A stretch of DNA of 56,107 nucleotides from an uncultured Coriobacteriaceae bacterium (GCA_900539345.1 UQBS01000010.1:1-56107), one strand, 5' to 3'; shown: positions 34,952-43,766, counted from the first letter of the stretch. Notes: generated from the letters alone by a model not told the origin. Numbers and translations are program-made.

Positions 34952-35446
34952 TTAGGCTTTGTTTGACTTTTTCCACCTTATGCTAGCCATCATGGCCTGA
35001 CGCGCCTTCTCTTTAAGCGCCTCGTCAGTGATGCACGCAACCTGGGCGTCAACGCGGGCAATCTCGGCAGCTGTGAGCTCAAGCAGATACGCCGGGTCAT
35101 AGGCACGCTCGACCACATCGTCGTGGGCGGGAGCAACGTGCACGCGTGTGGACACCTTAAAGCGCAGGCAAATGGCAACAAGATCGGGCTGTTCCTGAGT
35201 ACAGCGCATGTTCCATTCCGCAAGAATCGCCTGAGCATTGAGCTGAAATTCCTGGGCCCACAGGGCGGAATCAGTGTAAAGCACCAGTTCAAGACCTTGT
35301 TTTTTCTGCACGGGATAGCAGCCCACAACATGGGCGCACACGCGCTTGTCACGCAGGGAGCGCACGACCCCCATGGCGCGGCCCACCTGTGACGATGTGC
35401 GCGAGTGGCGTGTTGCACGTGAAACAACGTCGTCAAACAGACTCAT
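34952..35446 (-). CDS. dciA: DUF721/DciA-type helicase loader
   Basis: A 164-aa protein of the DUF721 family placed between recF and gyrB, the usual actinobacterial site. Its KH-like core contains LYTDSALWAQEFQLNAQAIL near residue 60. DciA proteins are thought to load DnaB where no DnaC/DnaI is present, and dnaB lies in this window. The start overlaps the stop of recF by four bases (ATGA). A degenerate parS lies inside its first codons. Confidence 0.88.
   Translation of the reverse strand: MSLFDDVVSRATRHSRTSSQVGRAMGVVRSLRDKRVCAHVVGCYPVQKKQGLELVLYTDSALWAQEFQLNAQAILAEWNMRCTQEQPDLVAICLRFKVSTRVHVAPAHDDVVERAYDPAYLLELTAAEIARVDAQVACITDEALKEKARQAMMASIRWKKSNKA
35411..35426. other. Degenerate parS site in dciA
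   Basis: TGTTGCACGTGAAACA differs in one base from the palindromic parS consensus. It lies within the 5' part of the dciA coding region. Confidence 0.6.
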
Positions 35447-36546
35447 GGAAGCCTCACCACCTTGGCACGGTCGAGCTCGGCGGCAGAGAAATAGTCGAGG
35501 TTCGTGGTGGTCACAACCGTCTGAACTCCGGCAGCAACCAGGCCGAACAGTCGGCTGCGGCGAGAGGCGTCGAGCTCGCTCATAACGTCGTCGAGCAAGA
35601 AAAGGGGGTATTGACCCGACACCTCGGCGACAAACTCGACTTGAGCAAGCTTGATGGCGAGGACAAGAGAGCGCTGTTGGCCCTGAGAGGCGAAGGCACG
35701 GGCGGAGGCGTTGGAGATTCGCAGGTCAATGTCGTCGAGATGGGGCCCCACGAGCGTTGCACAGCGACGCTCCTGCTCAGCCATGTTGGACATGATGAGA
35801 CCAAAGAGGGCGTCTTCCACTTCCTGGCGCGACGTCGAGGCGTCGAAATCGCTCGCCCAGGCGCTGTCGTAGGACATCTGCGCGCCCTCCCCCGCCGCAA
35901 GCTCGCCGTAGACGCGCTCCACATGGGGGGCAAGGCGGGCAAGCAGGGCCTGGCGGTAGCAAAAGAGCACCGCTCCTGCGCGAGCTGCGGACGCGCTCCA
36001 TGCTTCGATGAGGGTTTGGTCGGGCTCGATACCCGCACGGGCCGCTTCTTTAAACAGTGTGTTTCGCTGATACACGGCCCTACGGTAGTCGTGAGCTACC
36101 TGGGCATAGGACTCCTTGAGCTGAGAGCCAAAACCATCGAGCAGGTCCCGACGGCCGGCGGCGGGCCCCTTTACAAGCGCAAGCTCATCGGGGAAGAAAA
36201 GCACGCTCGTCAGGTCGCACACCTGACCCTGCACCGAGCGGCGCTTCCCGTTTACCTTATATAACTTTCTGGTGGGGTGAATGTCGCACGTCACGTCTAT
36301 CTGGCGCTTCTCCCCCTCCACATGCATGCTGAGTCCGCCGAGGTCGCACCCTTGGCGCAGCAGCTCGGAAGGCGAAGCATGCTTGAACGACGCACCGCAG
36401 GTGAGCACCTGCATGCCCTCAATACAGTTGGTCTTGCCCACCGCATTGGGACCCACAAGCACAGTGAGCCCGCGTGCCGGCTCCAGCACGCGGGTCTCCA
36501 TGTTTCTGAAGTTGCGGTACCCAACCTGGGTGACGACGAGTGACAT
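35443..36546 (-). CDS. recF: DNA replication and repair protein RecF
   Basis: RecF is an SMC-like ATPase that helps load RecA at gaps. The 367-aa product shows Walker A GPNAVGKTN at residues 33-41, the ABC-like signature FASQGQQRSLVLAIKLA near 290 and Walker B PLFLLDDVMSELD near 320. Standard place between dnaN and dciA; 27 bp gap to dnaN. Confidence 0.96.
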   Translation of the reverse strand: MSLVVTQVGYRNFRNMETRVLEPARGLTVLVGPNAVGKTNCIEGMQVLTCGASFKHASPSELLRQGCDLGGLSMHVEGEKRQIDVTCDIHPTRKLYKVNGKRRSVQGQVCDLTSVLFFPDELALVKGPAAGRRDLLDGFGSQLKESYAQVAHDYRRAVYQRNTLFKEAARAGIEPDQTLIEAWSASAARAGAVLFCYRQALLARLAPHVERVYGELAAGEGAQMSYDSAWASDFDASTSRQEVEDALFGLIMSNMAEQERRCATLVGPHLDDIDLRISNASARAFASQGQQRSLVLAIKLAQVEFVAEVSGQYPLFLLDDVMSELDASRRSRLFGLVAAGVQTVVTTTNLDYFSAAELDRAKVVRLP

Positions 36547-36573
36547 GTGCTTCCCGACCGGTTGCAGCGCCGT

Positions 36574-37680
36574 TTAGTAACCCATGCGCACAGGCATGAC
36601 GAGGTAGAGGAAGTCCACCTTGTTGCCCAGCATCTTGAAGATGCCCGGCTTGGAGGGGTTTTCCATCTGGAAGGCCATCATGTCGTCGTCGCCGGCCTTC
36701 TGCACACAGTCGTAGATGAAGCGGGAGTTGAACGCGATGGTCTGGCTCTCGCCCTCCACCTCCACGGGGATCTCCTCGCGGGCGCTGCCCTGATCGGGCA
36801 GGTTGGACGTGATGACAAGCAGGCTCTCGGCCGCGTCGATCTGGAAGCGAATCTCGGAGTTGGAGACGGTCATGGCCTTGATGCGCTGCATGGCCTCGAA
36901 CAGGTCGTTGACCTTCACCTTCACACCCGTCACGTACGAGGCGGGAATGAGCTTGCGGTACTTGGGGTAGCTGCCCTCGATGCGGCGCGTGACGTACACG
37001 ACGTCGCCGAAGAGGAAGACGATCTGAGTCTGGTTCGTGCCGATGGTCATCGTGCGCGACTCACTTGCCATGGAAAGCACGCTGCGCAGCGTCTTTGCCG
37101 GGGCGATGACCTCGAAGTCCTCCACGCCGCTCGTGATCTTGGTCTCAGCCACGGCAAGACGCACCGAGTCAGTCGTGACGAAGCGCACGATCTCGGGCGT
37201 GATGTTGACAAGCACGCCGTTGAGCACCGTGCGGCTCTTGTCGGTGGAAGCGGCCACGGCGACACGGTTTACCATGTCGTTGAGGCTTGCCGTGGGGACC
37301 TCCACCATCGAATCGATCTGATAGCTGGGGAACTGCGGGAAGTCCTGTGCTGCAAGCGTGTTGATGGAGTAGGAGGAGCTGCCGCAGCGCACGTTGAGCA
37401 CAGTCCCTGCAAGCTCAAAGGAGATGGCCATGTCGGGCAGGTGGCCAACGACTTCGGCAAGGAGCTTACACGGAACAACGAGGGCACCCGGTTCCTCAAC
37501 ATTGGCAATGACAGTCTGCTTGATGGAGACCTCCATGTTTGAAGTCTCAAGAACGAGGGACTGTCCTTCAGCTGTAATGAGAACACCGGAGAGAATGGGA
37601 AGGGTGGAGTTCATGTCCATACCCTTGATGGAACGGTCGAGAGCTCCCTTGAGAGTATCCCTGTCGATAACGAACTTCAT
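36574..37680 (-). CDS. dnaN: DNA polymerase III sliding clamp (beta subunit)
   Basis: The beta clamp, 368 aa, with three similar domains. Diagnostic stretches are MKFVIDRDTLKGALDRSIKG at the start, IEGSYPKYRKLIP near 250 and the C-terminal FLYLVMPVRM. It lies 204 bp after dnaA; that gap carries several TTTCAAC motifs on the plus strand and an A/T-rich likely promoter close to dnaN. Confidence 0.97.
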   Translation of the reverse strand: MKFVIDRDTLKGALDRSIKGMDMNSTLPILSGVLITAEGQSLVLETSNMEVSIKQTVIANVEEPGALVVPCKLLAEVVGHLPDMAISFELAGTVLNVRCGSSSYSINTLAAQDFPQFPSYQIDSMVEVPTASLNDMVNRVAVAASTDKSRTVLNGVLVNITPEIVRFVTTDSVRLAVAETKITSGVEDFEVIAPAKTLRSVLSMASESRTMTIGTNQTQIVFLFGDVVYVTRRIEGSYPKYRKLIPASYVTGVKVKVNDLFEAMQRIKAMTVSNSEIRFQIDAAESLLVITSNLPDQGSAREEIPVEVEGESQTIAFNSRFIYDCVQKAGDDDMMAFQMENPSKPGIFKMLGNKVDFLYLVMPVRMGY

Positions 37681-37884
37681 CTTGTCTTTCCCTTCTTTTC
37701 TTATATTAAAGAGTAGTTGTAGTAGTAGGTCGGTTTCAAATGTTGATTAGTGTGCTCAATGCCTGGTAGATACCGAAAAACTTTTGCTTTGGACACGCTG
37801 ATTTCTTCAACCTGTTTCAACGCGCCGCCAAGGTCTCATGCATTGTAGACGAGTGTTGCACACGCTTTGAACGTCCTTTCAACC
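37681..37884. other. dnaA-dnaN intergenic region
   Basis: Gene-free gap with scattered TTTCAAC motifs (for example near 37806-37821 and 37877-37884) related to those in the putative oriC. They are fewer and less regular than in 41044-41454. Confidence 0.4.
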
Positions 37885-39675
37885 TCATTTCGACTCGTTG
37901 CACAACCGGTTCTTGAAGTCCTCGAGCTGACGGGCATAGGTGTGGTCGACGTTGCGCTTCTCGTTGATGACTTTGATGCCGTGCGTGATCGTGGAGTGGT
38001 TGAGCCCCACGACGTCGCCGATAGACTGGTAGGTTTCGTCGGTGAGCTGGCTGGCAAGCCACATATAGACCTGACGAGCCTCTTTGATGGCAGCGGTCCT
38101 GCTCCGGCTCGTTACCTGCTCATAGGTGACGCCGTATTCCCTTGTGACCGCCTCGATGATCTTGTCGAGGCTGATGATGGTCGTGACGTTGTACTGCGAG
38201 TCGATGTACTCCCTGATGCCGTCCGGCGTGATGACGTTGGGGTCGTGTTCGGCGTTGAACATGATGCCGTTGATGAGGCCCGTCATCAAACGGGGGCTGT
38301 CCGGACCGTACTCAGCCATGACTTTGAACGCCTCATCCGAGATGCGCACGCTTGTCATGCCGTTGCGCGCTCGGTAGCGCTCATAGAAGCTTTTAAGGAT
38401 GGAAAGCTTCATTTCCCAGGTAGGAGCCTTAATGTCTTGCACCATGCCCTGCGCGAAGCGCGTCTTGAGGCGCGGGTCGAGGTCGAGGTAGTCAGGTGCA
38501 CGGTCGGCCGCAAGCACGATTTGCTTGTTGCCGGAGAGCATGAAGCTGTTGAAGATGTTGAAAAGTGCGCCCACCGTCTCCTGCTGCTGGTTGCGGAACT
38601 CCTGCACGTCGTCTACCAGCAGAACGTCGATGTTTTCCATATCTTTGAGCACGGCATGTCCACGCAGCTTTTGAACGTGCACCTCGTCGACATAGCGCGT
38701 GATGAACATGTCGGCGCTGATGTATTCCACGCGTGTGCGGGGCTGGTTGGCCATGATGTAGGACTGGATCGCGAGCAAGAGGTGCGTCTTGCCGTTTCCT
38801 GAAGGACCCCAGATGAAAACGGGGTTGAAAAGGCTGCCGTCGGGTTGCTCGGCCACGCTGCGCGCCACGCGATACGCCATGATGTTGGAATCGCCAACAA
38901 CATAGGTATCAAAGGTAAAGTCGGTGCTTGTCTGGGCTTTTACCTCGTCCTTTTGCTTGGGTCCATCCTCAAGTACCGGGATTGGCTGAGAGGGGTTGGG
39001 GGAGCTTTCAACATTCGTTGAAACGGGTGGTTGAAAACTGTTCACCGCGGGGGTAGCACTTTGCGAAGGTTCGGAGTTCTTGACCGCAGAGGGGAAGGGA
39101 ACCTCTCCCGACAGGATGCGGGAGTGGATGCGGGGGCGTCCCGCGCCGGCGGCCTTGCCTGCGAGGGCCGCGGCGCTCAAGGGGGCTGCTGCCGGGGCGG
39201 CGGCTGCGCTGGGTTCAGGGCAGGCAACAGGCGAGGGGGGCTCTGCGGGGAGGGACTGCGCCGCATCGTTGTGGTCGCCGAAGTCGGCCGCAGGTGCGCC
39301 TGCGTGTGCCTGCGTCGCCTGTTCGGTTGTGGATGGCGCCTGTACCTGCGATTCTGGAGCGGGAGCGGCTGGAGCTGCTGGTGTGGCAGCAGGGCCTGTC
39401 GGGGCGATGTCGGCGCCGTCCACCTCGACTTCGAGCGTGACAGGTTCCATGGTTATCTCGCCCATGAGGGCCTCGACTGCCTCGCGGTACTTTCCCATGA
39501 GGTTGCGTGCGGCCCATTTCTGCTTGGTTGTCAGACGCATGACCGCGCCGTCGAACGACGAGGGACTTGCTCGTTCGAGCCAAGCGAGGAGGTCGTCTTG
39601 CCCTTTGGCGCGCACTTCGTCGAGCATGTCGGCCCAGAGGAACTGGGCGTCTTGTTCGAACATCTCCTGGTCCAT
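37885..39675 (-). CDS. dnaA: Chromosomal replication initiator protein
   Basis: DnaA binds the origin and opens it in an ATP-dependent way. The 596-aa product is long because of an Ala/Pro-rich linker (about residues 88-250). Domain I is at 1-85. Domain III starts near 251, with Walker A GPSGNGKT at 290-297 and Walker B VLLVDDVQEF near 340. Domain IV covers about 480-596. The domain IV signature is altered: where most DnaA proteins have GRDHTT or GRDHST, this one reads GLNHST (residues 557-562), one residue shorter before the motif and lacking the K/R and D. An Arg near 526 aligned with E. coli R399 is kept. Confidence 0.96.
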   Translation of the reverse strand: MDQEMFEQDAQFLWADMLDEVRAKGQDDLLAWLERASPSSFDGAVMRLTTKQKWAARNLMGKYREAVEALMGEITMEPVTLEVEVDGADIAPTGPAATPAAPAAPAPESQVQAPSTTEQATQAHAGAPAADFGDHNDAAQSLPAEPPSPVACPEPSAAAAPAAAPLSAAALAGKAAGAGRPRIHSRILSGEVPFPSAVKNSEPSQSATPAVNSFQPPVSTNVESSPNPSQPIPVLEDGPKQKDEVKAQTSTDFTFDTYVVGDSNIMAYRVARSVAEQPDGSLFNPVFIWGPSGNGKTHLLLAIQSYIMANQPRTRVEYISADMFITRYVDEVHVQKLRGHAVLKDMENIDVLLVDDVQEFRNQQQETVGALFNIFNSFMLSGNKQIVLAADRAPDYLDLDPRLKTRFAQGMVQDIKAPTWEMKLSILKSFYERYRARNGMTSVRISDEAFKVMAEYGPDSPRLMTGLINGIMFNAEHDPNVITPDGIREYIDSQYNVTTIISLDKIIEAVTREYGVTYEQVTSRSRTAAIKEARQVYMWLASQLTDETYQSIGDVVGLNHSTITHGIKVINEKRNVDHTYARQLEDFKNRLCNESK

Positions 39676-39678
39676 GCG

Positions 39679-41043
39679 TTACCTCCCTTGCGCGATCTCG
39701 CCGAGAAGGCGGTGTCCCGCCTCGGTCAGTACGTATTTCTGGCCGTTCTTCACAATGAAGCCGGCCTCGGCAATCTTCTGCAAACGCCTTCCTGCTGTGG
39801 CGTTTGACATGCCTGTGGCTTGCGCCACCTCGGTGCCGCCCACCTTCTCAAAGTTGAAGAAGAGCGAGATGATCTGCACTTCTTCCTGGTCGAAGGGGGT
39901 GTTTGCATATGTGCTGCCTTGAGGCAGGGGCATGTTGGCGCCTTGCGGGTTGCTTGCGGGCGCGAATGCTGCCTGGGAGGCTTGGCTCACTTCACCGTAC
40001 GGCATGCCCTGCATGGGTGTGGCGTTTGCGGGCCATTGGGTCCCGGCTGCGTACGGGTTCCATCCGCCTGGAGGCGTCTGGGGCATACCGGCTTGGCTGT
40101 AGGGCATTGCGCCCGGTTGATTCCACGCGCCTTGTTGCTGTGCTGCGGGCATGGGCGCCTGCGGATAGGCGCCTTGCGGCTGCTGCCAAGCTTGACCGGG
40201 GGTACCCTGTGCATATCCGGGGTTGCCGCCCGGCATGCCGGGCTGTATTGACGACTGGCCGTACATGGTCTGGCCTGCAGGTGCATACCCTTGAGGGCCA
40301 GTATAGGCCCCCTGTTGAAAACCTTGTGCACCGCTCTGGGGCATTCCGTACATATTGAGCGGCTGTCCTTGTCCCATGCCCTGGGGATACCCTCCCTGTC
40401 CAGCCATGGGATAGCCGACTTGAGCCTGCATGCCGGCAGGGTAGGGGGCTGCTGCATTCTGGGAAGCCCCCGTTGCGGTGTCGGGGTTGGGCGCGCTGCC
40501 GGGCGTGGGCTCGTCCTTGTGGGCCAGCGACACGGTGATGACGGCGCCTTGCCCCAGGTTGTCCTCGATGGAAATGCTACCGTGCTGGAGCTTGACCGTG
40601 GCCTCCACCATGGGAAGCCCCGAACCGGTGCCTCGTATGTAGCGCTTCATCGCCTTGGTGGCGCTGGAGAACGTGGGGCGAAGGGCTGCTTGCTTGTTGG
40701 GGATACCCGGTCCCTGGTCAGAGAACGAAATGGTCTGACCCCTGTCCATGATGGATATCGTTGGTTCGATGAACTGGGCATGGATGTAGTTTTCAACCAG
40801 CTCACGAATGATGTGCCAGGGCCAGTCGCCTCCTTGCTGGGTGGCGAGCTCCCACACGTTCTTGGTGATCTCGTCGAGGTAGGTGCGCACGTCGCTGGGC
40901 GGCACCGTCACCACGCGCGGCGGCACTGTCATGGAGTCATATACGGCTATGCGAGCAGGCTGCTTGGGCGCGATGATCTCATCGTCGTCGTTTTCCTGCG
41001 CGTCGCCTGAGTTTTCCACGAATGGGTAGAACGTGTCCGACAA
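39679..41043 (-). CDS. GHKL ATPase with disordered linker and winged helix, dnaA operon
   Basis: A 454-aa protein without an assigned function. Residues 50-180 form a GHKL ATPase domain: N-box ELVEN at 81-85, G1 DQGPGIPN near 109 and G2 GTGSGLPM near 138. There is no histidine phospho-acceptor helix, membrane segment or receiver, so it is not an ordinary sensor kinase. Residues 180-375 are a low-complexity Gly/Gln/Pro/Met/Tyr/Ala linker. The last 75 residues look like a winged helix (EVAQATGMSNATAGRRLQKI, then a wing VKNGQKYVLTEAG). Start TTG at 41043 with GGGAGG at 7-base spacing. Only 3 bases separate it from dnaA, so it is the first gene of the dnaA operon. Confidence 0.85.
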   Translation of the reverse strand: MSDTFYPFVENSGDAQENDDDEIIAPKQPARIAVYDSMTVPPRVVTVPPSDVRTYLDEITKNVWELATQQGGDWPWHIIRELVENYIHAQFIEPTISIMDRGQTISFSDQGPGIPNKQAALRPTFSSATKAMKRYIRGTGSGLPMVEATVKLQHGSISIEDNLGQGAVITVSLAHKDEPTPGSAPNPDTATGASQNAAAPYPAGMQAQVGYPMAGQGGYPQGMGQGQPLNMYGMPQSGAQGFQQGAYTGPQGYAPAGQTMYGQSSIQPGMPGGNPGYAQGTPGQAWQQPQGAYPQAPMPAAQQQGAWNQPGAMPYSQAGMPQTPPGGWNPYAAGTQWPANATPMQGMPYGEVSQASQAAFAPASNPQGANMPLPQGSTYANTPFDQEEVQIISLFFNFEKVGGTEVAQATGMSNATAGRRLQKIAEAGFIVKNGQKYVLTEAGHRLLGEIAQGR

Positions 41044-41454
41044 GATTTCCTCCCTGAGAACGATAAGAATGAATCTTACGCTCTTTGGAGACTGGTATTT
41101 TCAACATTTCATTGATGTTGAAAACTTCTCAACTTCCCTAGGTTTCAAACTTTTCACCTGAAAAATGAACAGATAGCAGTGAAAACAATCAACATTTCAA
41201 CTGAGTTTTTCATTTTTGACAGAAAATCGGCTTCAAATTTTAGACTCTGTTGAAAAGTTAGGTGAAAAGTTGAAAAGTTTTCTACCAAGTTGGACTTTGT
41301 TAGATAACATTGAGAATTGTGGAGAGGTTTTACCGTTTTACGTGCAGTTTTTGCACGGTACTCCTATGCTTTATTGACATCATTTGTCGTGGTGGATAGG
41401 ATTGGCAAACTGCAATAGCCGCCATTTGTGCTCTATATATATCAGGAGGATTCG
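41044..41454. other. Putative chromosomal origin (oriC)
   Basis: AT-rich 411-bp gap between the divergent dnaA operon and rpmH. It contains TTTTCAACA at 41098-41106 (+), 41116-41124 (-) and 41248-41256 (-), TTTTCACCT at 41151-41159 (+) and 41260-41268 (-), and TTTTCAACT at 41268-41276 (-). No TTATCCACA is present. Coding direction and gene content switch here. The A/T-rich stretch around 41200-41240 could be the unwinding region. Confidence 0.75.
41374..41402 (+). promoter_or_regulatory. Promoter of rpmH-rnpA
   Basis: TTGACA at 41374-41379 and TAGGAT at 41397-41402 with 17-base spacing, about 50 bases before rpmH. A hairpin CGTGCA/TGCACG lies just upstream at 41341-41357. Confidence 0.7.
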
Positions 41455-41610
41455 ATGAAGCGCACTTATCAGCCCAATAAGAGGCATCGTGCCAAGGTGC
41501 ACGGCTTCCGTGCCCGTATGGCCACCAAGAACGGCCGCAAGGTTCTCGCCCGCCGTCGTGCTAAGGGCCGTGCCAAGCTCACCGTTTCTGACGAGCGTCA
41601 CACGAAGTAA
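41455..41610 (+). CDS. rpmH: 50S ribosomal protein L34
   Basis: L34 is a small basic ribosomal protein. The product starts MKRTYQPNKRHRAKVHGF and continues with MATKNGRKVLARRRAKGR, the family core. It is 51 aa, slightly longer than usual. Start ATG at 41455 with AGGAGG; the frame extends upstream without support. First gene of the plus-strand arm. Confidence 0.96.
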   Translation: MKRTYQPNKRHRAKVHGFRARMATKNGRKVLARRRAKGRAKLTVSDERHTK

Positions 41611-41634
41611 CTTTCATTGGATGACCAAGGCTGC

Positions 41635-41964
41635 ATGAACATCATTAAGTCCAGCGAGCAAATCAGCGAGCTGTTCAGCCAAGGGAAAAGGGTTTCTGCC
41701 AAAGAGATCCGCATCATCTATAAAAAGCACGATGAGCAACGCGACCCCTGTGGTCGCGTTGCTTTTATAGCGGGAAAAAAGCTCGGCAATGCCGTAGTTC
41801 GCAACCGCAGCAAGCGCGTTATGCGCGAGGTTGCCCGTGAGAACGGTCTACCCGTTGAGGGATACGACATCCTGCTCATGGCAACTCCTGCAACGCGCGG
41901 TGCAGATCATGATGTGCTCAGCTCTTCTTTGGCAAAGGCTCTTCGTCGTGCGGACATTCGGTAA
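41635..41964 (+). CDS. rnpA: Ribonuclease P protein component
   Basis: Protein subunit of RNase P, which matures tRNA 5' ends. It has the conserved RNR motif in GKKLGNAVVRNRSKRVMRE near residue 53. About 109 aa. The start may be TTG at 41617, but ATG at 41635 with AAGG upstream gives the expected length. Lies between rpmH and yidD. Confidence 0.93.
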   Translation: MNIIKSSEQISELFSQGKRVSAKEIRIIYKKHDEQRDPCGRVAFIAGKKLGNAVVRNRSKRVMREVARENGLPVEGYDILLMATPATRGADHDVLSSSLAKALRRADIR

Positions 41965-41966
41965 CG

Positions 41967-42260
41967 ATGTCTAGGCTGTCGGGCGCATGGGAGAAGGTGA
42001 GGCGCATTCCGCGTTGGCTTGGAATGTGTCTCATCAATTTTTATCGGGGGTGTATCTCCCCTCGTTTTCCTGCCTGTTGTCGATACGTGCCGACATGTTC
42101 GCAGTATGCCCTTTGTGCTGTGGAGCGCTTTGGATTGCTCAAGGGTTCATGGCTGTCTCTGAAGAGGATTCTGCGTTGCAATCCTTTTCATGAAGGCGGC
42201 TATGACCCTGTACCACAAACCTTCTCCTTGTTTGGGAGAAACGGGAATACAAATCGTTAG
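41967..42260 (+). CDS. yidD: Membrane protein insertion efficiency factor YidD
   Basis: A 97-aa protein of the YidD (UPF0161) family. The core INFYRGCISP and CRYVPTCSQYALCAVERFG, with conserved cysteines, is clear, then GGYDPVP. It aids YidC-dependent membrane insertion, likely as a peripheral membrane protein. Start 2 bases after the rnpA stop. Confidence 0.93.
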   Translation: MSRLSGAWEKVRRIPRWLGMCLINFYRGCISPRFPACCRYVPTCSQYALCAVERFGLLKGSWLSLKRILRCNPFHEGGYDPVPQTFSLFGRNGNTNR

Positions 42261-42283
42261 GCCGACCTGTTAGGTAATGGACC

Positions 42284-42310
42284 GTCAACGCCTGTTGACA
42301 TTATTTTTGA
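42284..42310 (+). terminator. Weak hairpin between yidD and yidC
   Basis: GTCAAC/GTTGAC stem with a 4-base loop followed by ATTATTTTT. It may attenuate rather than end the transcript. Confidence 0.35.
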
Positions 42311-42322
42311 CACGGAGGATCT

Positions 42323-43078
42323 ATGTGGGATTGGTTGATCACCTTCCTCTTCGACTGCATCCAGGGCCTTGAGGGTCTCCTGGGTGACTGGGGTCTCGCC
42401 ATCATCATCTTTACTGTCATCATTCGTCTTCTGCTTCTGCCTCTGACCTTCAAACAGCAGAAGTCCATGGCCGAGATGCAGATGGTTACCCCCCTGCTTC
42501 AGGAACTGCAGACGAAGTATGCTGATGACCCCCAGCGTCTCAATGCTGAGATGACCAAGTTCTATGCCGAGCACAAGTTCAACCCCCTGGCGGGTTGTCT
42601 GCCCATGCTTGTGCAGATGCCTATCTTCTTTGCACTCTTCTCCGTCCTGCGCGACTATGTTCCCGCTGAAGCCAGCTTCTACGGCATTCTGCCTTCGCTT
42701 GCGAACAACGCTGGTGGCATTCTGGCCACTGCCGGCTTTGGCGCTGCCGTCCCCTACATCATCTTTGTGATCCTGTTCGGTATCCTGACGTTCCTCCCCA
42801 TGTACCTGCAGCAGAACTCCAACTCGATGACCAAGGGCATGGGTGCATTCATGACCATCATGATGCTCTTTGTTGGTTGGTCTTCCCCTGCCGGCGTCGT
42901 GCTGTACTGGGTTGTTTCGAGTGGCTGGGGCGTTGTGCAGCAGCAGCTTATCTTCAAGAAGAAGAAGATTGAGGCCGAGGAGGAGCAGGCTGCTCTCGCT
43001 GCTTCGCAGCCTCCCAAGCCCGTTGAGGTTGATGTGGTGCGCCGCGAGCACAAGCCCCGTCCTCGCAAGAAGAGCTAA
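42323..43078 (+). CDS. yidC: Membrane protein insertase YidC
   Basis: YidC inserts membrane proteins. The 251-aa product is of the short Gram-positive type, without a large periplasmic domain. It has five membrane segments, with the conserved arginine in IFTVIIRLLLLP near residue 37, the cytoplasmic KQQKSMAEMQ loop and QMPIFFALFSVLRD near 95. The C-terminal tail is basic. There is no lipoprotein signal. Confidence 0.95.
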   Translation: MWDWLITFLFDCIQGLEGLLGDWGLAIIIFTVIIRLLLLPLTFKQQKSMAEMQMVTPLLQELQTKYADDPQRLNAEMTKFYAEHKFNPLAGCLPMLVQMPIFFALFSVLRDYVPAEASFYGILPSLANNAGGILATAGFGAAVPYIIFVILFGILTFLPMYLQQNSNSMTKGMGAFMTIMMLFVGWSSPAGVVLYWVVSSGWGVVQQQLIFKKKKIEAEEEQAALAASQPPKPVEVDVVRREHKPRPRKKS

Positions 43079-43079
43079 G

Positions 43080-43095
43080 TGTTTCACGTGAAACA
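43080..43095. other. Perfect parS site 1
   Basis: TGTTTCACGTGAAACA, the exact 16-base palindromic parS consensus for ParB, immediately after the yidC stop. Confidence 0.92.
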
Positions 43096-43136
43096 TATCA
43101 TTTGCCGATGCTTTGAATAAGAGAGTAGTTGAGACC

Positions 43137-43766
43137 ATGGCAGAGTTTGAAGAGGAAGTGCTCGAAGAAGAGTTTGAGGCCGAGGAGGCTTGTGATGAGC
43201 AGCCTGCGGCCGACGAGACTTCGCTGATTCCTGAAGAGTTTGCTGAGGTGGCGCGCAAGTACAAGGCTCATGAGTCTCTTTCCGATGACGACCTTGACCT
43301 TATCGCCGACACTTCGATTGAGGTTCTCCGCACGCTCCTTGGTTTCTTTGGTGCCGAGGGTGCAACCATTGATGAGTATGATGGCGGCGACGGCGAGCTG
43401 ATTTTTGATGTGAGCAATGCCGACCTTGCGCTGCTCATTGGTCGTCACGGCAAGACGCTTGAGTCGCTGCAGTACATGTTCAGCGCCATTGTGCACAACA
43501 AGCTGGGCTTCAAGTTCCCTGTCGTTGTGGACATTGAAAGCTACAAGAGTCGTAGCCGTGCAAAGCTTGAGGCTATTGCCAAGTCGAGCGCCGCTCGTGC
43601 TCTGCAGCGCGGCCAGGAAGTGCGACTTCATCCTATGAAGTCCTACGAGCGTAAGATTGTGCACCTGACCTTGCGCAGCAACCCTAACGTTGTGACGCAT
43701 TCTGAGGGTCAAGAGCCCAATCGCTGCGTCGTTGTTGTTCCGGCTTCCAAGAAGCAGGGCAAGTAA
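43137..43766 (+). CDS. jag: Jag/KhpB RNA-binding protein
   Basis: A 209-aa RNA-binding protein. It has a KH-like domain with LIGRHGKTLESLQYM near residue 103 and an R3H domain with MKSYERKIVHLTL near 173. An acidic N-terminal part replaces the usual Jag-N domain. Jag/KhpB proteins act in cell-division and small-RNA control. A TTG at 43113 is an alternative start. Confidence 0.93.
   Translation: MAEFEEEVLEEEFEAEEACDEQPAADETSLIPEEFAEVARKYKAHESLSDDDLDLIADTSIEVLRTLLGFFGAEGATIDEYDGGDGELIFDVSNADLALLIGRHGKTLESLQYMFSAIVHNKLGFKFPVVVDIESYKSRSRAKLEAIAKSSAARALQRGQEVRLHPMKSYERKIVHLTLRSNPNVVTHSEGQEPNRCVVVVPASKKQGK

Noticed and set aside
37681..37884. dnaA-dnaN gap as the main origin
   Set aside because: It carries some TTTCAAC motifs but fewer and less regular than 41044-41454, and coding direction does not switch there.
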